DNA from: Tachypleus tridentatus | Taxonomy: Eukaryota; Arthropoda; Merostomata; Xiphosura; Limulidae | Direction of reading: 5' to 3' | DNA: 64,000 nucleotides | Assembly (NCBI RefSeq): GCF_004210375.1 | Contig: NC_134837.1 | Location: 154,173,310-154,237,309, forward strand | Shown: positions 58,123 to 64,000 of the stretch, piece after piece | How positions within the stretch are numbered: position 1 is the stretch's first letter | Layout: each line of letters opens with the position of its first letter | Notes under the pieces: generated by a model | Database searches by the model: none | The model's input: the letters and a program-made list of their open reading frames with translations, nothing else | Told to the model about the DNA's origin: nothing | Made by a program: the position numbers and the translations under genes

Positions 58123-59929
58123 TCTAATGGGAGTTCACTTAAATTGTGCGACATCATCATTAACATGAAAGAAAAAGACGCACCTGATTTTAAAGTACAG
58201 TTGATGTTCCAGCCTTCTTTAGTATTCTGACGTTAAGGAGATTCCAGAAAGAGTACCTTAAATTAGCAACTTGAATGGATGTTATCAGTCGATAAAAGAA
58301 TGACGTTGAGTTTCTAATTTGTATTGCGAAAGAAAATGACCTTAGTAAAAGCAGCATGGCCATTTGCATCATGCCAGAGATTAAATCTATGTTATGAAAT
58401 ATAATTGTGCTAAAAGAATGAAATAAAAAGCACACGATAAAAAGAAGGATAAATAAAAGATACCTTTGTGTCCGTCTAACGGATAACGTTATAACATTGG
58501 ACCTCAACTTAGGAGAAAACTTTGTTGTGCATAAACTATTGATACAATGAAATGATGAAAACTAAACATATAATTAAATTTGTCAACAATATCTAAAGTC
58601 AGACTGCAGCAAGACAAAAGGATAATCTGTTTTCAGTTTTTAAAATTTGGATTTCAACACGGTGATATAGTGTATAAAGATACTAGCTGAATAGACAACG
58701 TTCAATTCGAACTAAAACAGAAGATAACAAATCGCCATTTCTAAACTTGGTAACTGTCAAGACACGTAACAGAAGTTTAGGGAAATCTACGAATATTAGT
58801 AAACATTTCAAACTATTAAAACAGTGTAAATACGAGCATCATAAACCATCAGCTATCCAGAATGAGCAAGAATAAAGAAAAAAATATTATAAAAACGTTC
58901 ATGACAATAGACAACCTGAACATCTGATAAACGAGCGACTAAAGAAGATGGTTACCAGGAACAAGCAGTATGAAAATTGCATATCCTGAAGTCTCTTTGA
59001 AGTCATTTATAGAATGTGCAAACAATGTGTAAGTTCAGAACAGCATTTGGAATCTATGACACGATATGATACCCATCAAAACACACCAAACTACCAACAA
59101 ACTCAATGGAAAACAAAAAGAATATTTATAACATCTATTGTAAACATAGGATACGTTGGAGAAATAAAAAAAACACCAAAAATGAATCTTTAGGAGTGTA
59201 ATAAACATCAAATATAAGTAATATCTACCTATTTCATTATATCAGAGAAAAAGAAAGTAGACAGTAAAATGTGGTTAACCGTCTTGAAAATATTCAGATA
59301 GTTAGATGATTCAAGCCTTAATGGGGAGACTCCAGTCGAATAGATAACATGCTAGCCATTTTAATAAAAAAATCAAAAAATCTCGATCCTCCCACCACAT
59401 ATAACCACTCTGAGAGGTTCCCTAAATACGGCAGCAAATTAACATTCGAAACGTAGGTTATAAATAAACTAGTAATTAGTATTTGGTAATATGATAGCCA
59501 AAAATAAAACATTGTAAAAGTAATTAATAAGTACATATATTGCTTATCAATTATGACGGTATGAAAACAAAAAAGAGTTTATATCCAAAGTTCAGTTGAT
59601 GCTGATAAAGAGTGTTATAAGAATAATGGTTTAGGGGCTTTGCTGCCTTTGGAGCTATCTTCCCTGTCGTTAGTCATGTTAAATTTCATATCCATTATTA
59701 CATTCTATTGTTCAATAAATGTCTAATAATATTGGTAAAATCATTGTCAGGCCATATATTTTGATAAACTAATAATAAAATCTCCATTGCATGTGAACAT
59801 AGGCTTCTGAGGACACGATGAAGCAAATAAAGTGCACAGAAAACTATGAGTGCAAAACCAGATAATTAATTTTACGGGTAATGGAGAAAAAAGTAGTAGT
59901 ATGAACACCGGTTTCATCCTCCCTGTGCT

Positions 59930-60058
59930 TCCCAGTGTCTCATTGGTAAGTCTGAAGGCTTATAACGATACCAGTGTTAGGCATAGTACAGATAACCCAT
60001 TGTATTGGTTTAAGCTTAACAACAAACACACGTACAATTTCCGTATTTTGTAAAAACA
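59930..60058 (+). mobile_element. SINE family C, decayed
   Basis: CTTCCCAGTGTCTCATTGGT, AAGTCTGAAGGCTTATAACG, ATAACCCATTGTATTGGTTT and an AACAAACACA tail. Confidence 0.7.
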
Positions 60059-60727
60059 AACCTCCAACAAACGCAAAAACCCAACTGAAAATATTTACAT
60101 TCTTTGTACCATTTTTAAAACTCTTAGTTCTTATCACTTTATGATTCTAGTAAATTATCTATCTCTTGTTGAAAATGTACCATTACACTCAAACTTCATC
60201 TGATAATTGAAACAAATTTCCATCCCTCGCGAGTGCAAGTTTTTTTCGTACAGTCTTTTCCACTCAATTTGTCCGTGAGGCATCTTGTGGATTCGAGGTT
60301 TATGGTTCTTTAGAAGTGAGGAGGGTAACATCTTTGTAAATTATCTTGTACATAATTAACTAGAATACACATAAATCATTATCAATCGCGTTAAGCGTAT
60401 GGTAGGGTGTCTTTGAAATGTTTTTGCGTCGTTTTGTGAGTGTACTGTATTTCTGTAGCAGATCCTATTTGCTATGCTATAAATAGTTGTCTTTGAAATA
60501 TGGTTTGCTTCGGGCTTTGCATTTCTTTGATTTTTTCTTTTGCGAATATCTTTCTTTAAAAAAGCCTGGCGCATGTTCCTTCAGCCATAGATCATCTTCT
60601 TGCGACACTGTGGCTTATATATTCTTGCAAAAACGTGCCATGCAATTAACACTGTACTGGCGTAAATGCATAAACAGTATAAAAGGCTGTACTTATAGAG
60701 CATGTCTTTGATTATGACAGACCATCC

Positions 60728-60840
60728 TCCAGGGGCTCAGCGGCAAGTCTATAATCTTGCGATGCTAGAAATTCGGTTTTAATATCTGTGGTGGGCAGAG
60801 CACACATAGCCCATTATGTAGCTTTGTATTTAAACCAATC
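60728..60840 (+). mobile_element. SINE family C
   Basis: CAGGGGCTCAGCGGCAAGTC, GCGATGCTAGAAATTCGG, TGTGGTGGGCAGAGCACACA, GCCCATTATGTAGCTTTGTA. Confidence 0.85.
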
Positions 60841-61587
60841 AGCTCACACCATGAATGGCAATAAGAATAGTTGACGTGAAAACAGATTATCAACTATTTT
60901 TAGAAGTGCCAATTCAAAGCAAATAAGGAATTAGTTTGACCTTATATGATGACTTCGATACTAAGTCAGAGAGCAATCTCCGAATTTCATCATAAGAAGG
61001 GAAAACAGACAAAAGTTTTCAGTACCAAGGAGACCTCGTTGCGTTCATAATTGGTGACAGTAATTCAAAGTAAACTTATGAAAGGTTTGGGTACAGAAAA
61101 AACTTCCAGAATTAAGATTTGGAGTTGATGTCAATAATTTACCACGAAAGATTGTCACACTTCTGCTATAGTGGTGTAGAGCAAATTTGCTTTTATAACA
61201 ATTTAATACCTATAAAATGTAAGAGCTACGAAAGAGGTAAGTTATGGTAATTTTCCTTTTATTATTATTCTAATAAATTGTTGTATGTATGGCCAAGATT
61301 TGTGACGGAACAATCCTGTTCTTGACGTGTAGCGTAAATAAGTTAAACTATGATGATCAGGTTAATCGTGATTACTGGTGAAGCTTTGTGAAGGTATGTG
61401 TTAAGCTAGACAAACGAATTGGACTTGCAGTGTTATGTACCATCACGAAATATAACCAATGATGAGCAACTTGTCACACTATGCTGCAGGTGCCTTTTTA
61501 AACAATGTCTTTTAAGAAAACCTGAAAATATATGAAGGTGTAAACGGGAAATTAAGAAAGAAAACCGAGAAAAAGAGCAAGGAGAGA

Positions 61588-61680
61588 GGATCGTATTGGT
61601 TATTTACCAAGTGTTTTTGGATCGTATTGGTTATTTACCAAGTGTTTTTGGATCGTATTGGCTATTTGCCAAGTGTTTTT
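61588..61680. repeat. 31-bp minisatellite, exactly three units
   Basis: GGATCGTATTGGTTATTTAC plus CAAGTGTTTTT at 61588, 61619 and 61650; the third unit has two changes. Confidence 0.98.
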
Positions 61681-63539
61681 GAAGGTGGTCGCACAATAAT
61701 TTGTGATAACGTCTTTACCGGTTTGAAGTTGGCCAAGGAATTACTGGACTTGCAACTATTTATATTTGGTACAAAAAATCTCATTTGAAATGATATTCGT
61801 AAAAGGATTGCCGAGTTCTCAACTACATTTGCTTTCTATGAGTTTATTGTCATAACTTCATAATGCCCAAGGAAAGGAACAAGAGTTGTGCTTCTGAGCA
61901 CAACACTTGACCAACCAGAAAACAGAAATAATACAGAAGACATCATGTCAGTATTGGTTTCAGATTGCGACAGTGCCTAATTTGGAGTGGATACCGATGA
62001 ACAAATGCTCAGAAAAACTAAAAGAAAGATAAACAGGTGGTCGGTTACTGTTTTCTACAATACGTTAGACATATGTTGCCAAAATGATTTTGTTACGTGG
62101 ATTATTCTTAATCCGGATTGGTATCAAAATAAATTACATAAGAGATGCTATTTTCTCCACATGATAAAAATAAACCATTAAACAACAAAAAAGACAACAG
62201 CAATCAATTACAACAAAATCTGAGACCATCCAAATTCATAAACTGATATTACAAAAATGTATGGTAGTTACAAGTTCTATGTAGAGGGGTGGACAAAAAC
62301 TGGAGAACAGGTGTTAGTATATCAATATTTTGTACGTTAAGAGCAGTTAATATTTATATATGACATATATGATAGTTTAAGACATTTAGCTTCTAGATAT
62401 GGATTTTGTACATTTTCTTATCCTACCGGTATGAAATAGTCGAGATATAAAAATCCATAATTTCAAAATTAATATAAAACTTTGTGTTCAACCTTTCCGA
62501 AGAACACAAATTCAGGAAGCCTGTTTTATTATATTAATAATCTTTAGTATAATTGAGTTTACAGCTGCATAAAATATATTTCTTTAAAACAATATATATC
62601 TTTCATTTTTTAGCAATTATTTGAGTGCTATGAAATATATCGAAAGTAGTTCCCTAACATAGTCATATATTCTTATGGTAATACCTGTAATTCACGATTC
62701 CTTCAACAATACACAGTGAACAGTGAAACATATTTAATAACACAAAGTTAGTAAATTATATCAAAGTGTTTAATCAGAGTAAACTTACTTTTACTGTATA
62801 TACGAATATGATAAAAACCACGTGGAATACACTGTACATATTAACTATTATTCCAATAATGCTATCATTATATATTCTTTAGAATTTGTATTTAAACTAC
62901 CAAGACAGCCATAAGTGAAGGAATCTAGGTCTACTAAACATTAATATTTCATAATGGTTTTATACAAGGATTGTACAAAAAGAAATGGTGTCTGCTTCAT
63001 AAAATGCGGCTCCAGCATTTGGAAGTTTCAAAATGGTATGATGAAGAAACAGGTTACATTCTTAGGTTAATGTTAATCTTTCAACCACTCTCTGATGAGT
63101 CTTAAAGAACTACCGCTACGATGTAATAACTTTTAACATTGTTTCTATTGCAAACCAAAAGATGGTGCAGTTTGAATAGGAAAAGAACTCATTAGTCTAG
63201 TTCATACAATCTGCCCTTGTTGAAAAACAATAAGAATTTTTTTTTCACTTTTTTCACGTTATTTGACAATAAATGTGGAATAAAGCTTACATATATTTAA
63301 ATAATAAAGAACAATCATTTAAAACGCCTTGGGAATAACAAATTTATCAAACGGTTGTGGATGCAGTTCATTAAATATCCAGGGAAGAATTAGCACATTT
63401 TAAACAGGTATATATTTTTCTGTCCAAACCTATGTACTTTCTTATACAGTTTACCATTATTGTGTTGAGAGTGATTAAATAATGTAGATATGTGATAAGA
63501 TTCATTGCGTCCAATGCAAAATTTATAAGCGTCGTGTTT

Positions 63540-63860
63540 GCACTAGTAATAAAATTCAGTGCACAATTCAGATTTAGCTTGTTTACATTAGTATAATGAG
63601 ATTCATTACACAGTTCAGATGTAATGTATTTAAACTAGTGATTCTTTGTTTCCTTGGAATTAAGCACAAAGTTACTCAATTGGCTATTTGTGCTCTGTCC
63701 ATTACGGTATCAAAACTCGGTTTCCAGCGGTGTGAATCCGTAGGTATACCCCAGTGCCACTGGGGGGTATTCACATTAACTAGTATAACAAGATTCAATG
63801 CATAGTTCAGGCTTAGTGTGATGTAATTACGTTAGTTTAATGAGATTCAGAACCAGTTTG
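63540..63860. repeat. Diverged ~50-bp tandem repeat interrupted by a SINE
   Basis: ACTAGTAATAAAATTCAGTG, TTAGTATAATGAGATTCATT, ACTAGTATAACAAGATTCAA and GTTAGTTTAATGAGATTCAG start successive diverged units on both sides of the family C insertion. Confidence 0.75.
63648..63768 (-). mobile_element. SINE family C inserted in a minisatellite
   Basis: Complement of family C: AATTAAGCACAAAGTTACTC, GGCTATTTGTGCTCTGTCCA, ACGGTATCAAAACTCGG, ending CCAGTGCCACTGGGGGG. It interrupts the repeats of 63540-63860. Confidence 0.9.
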
Positions 63861-64000
63861 GAGCAAAATAACAAGCTGATCTGCTGCTAACTTATGAATA
63901 CAGGACAACTGAAATGCTTCAGGTACGGGATCAAACCCAAGATTGGTGTTGCAGGAAACAGAAAATGTAAACACAAAAAATTATAGTACTTTTTATATAC

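Overview
This 64 kb window is AT-rich, intron-rich animal DNA, most probably from a horseshoe crab (Xiphosura: Limulus, Tachypleus or Carcinoscorpius). The assignment rests on spliceosomal genes with long introns, on arthropod-like exon sequences of a SHANK/Prosap gene, and on dozens of tRNA-derived SINEs of a type I associate from memory with horseshoe crab sequence. No database search was possible.

Layout. (1) 1-5.8 kb: non-coding, with a 5'-truncated SINE and a hAT-like non-autonomous element. (2) 5.8-13.8 kb, minus strand: an apparently complete five-exon GPALPP1 gene (334 codons, every intron phase 0, one probable GC-AG intron). Its longest intron holds a 38-bp minisatellite and a Penelope-like retroelement remnant. 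(3) 13.8-31 kb: intergenic, with several old local duplications, a mariner-type MITE, two decayed Tc1-like transposons and SINEs. (4) 31-37 kb: a possible promoter (RFX X-box, YY1-type site and initiator), a mariner N-terminal fragment, and an ORF with a signal peptide and a weak resemblance to a C-type lectin. (5) 37.4-52.2 kb, plus strand: seven exons of a SHANK/Prosap-type scaffold gene. They cover the end of the SPN region, the whole ankyrin block and the linker after it. The last exon seen runs into a stop codon overlapped by AATAAA, so it may be an alternative terminal exon; SH3, PDZ and SAM exons are not seen here. (6) 52-64 kb: no recognised gene, only SINEs, minisatellites and a composite repeat with an unusual head.

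The two genes are unrelated in function: GPALPP1 is a small nuclear-type protein of poorly known role, and SHANK is a postsynaptic/cortical scaffold. The most unusual content is the repeat fraction. Three SINE families (called A, B and C here) have different heads but share a 3' tail; one locus looks like a C-A heterodimer inserted as a unit between identical 13-bp target-site duplications; a fourth head (D) is joined to an A-like body; and hammerhead-ribozyme-like motifs occur at three loci.
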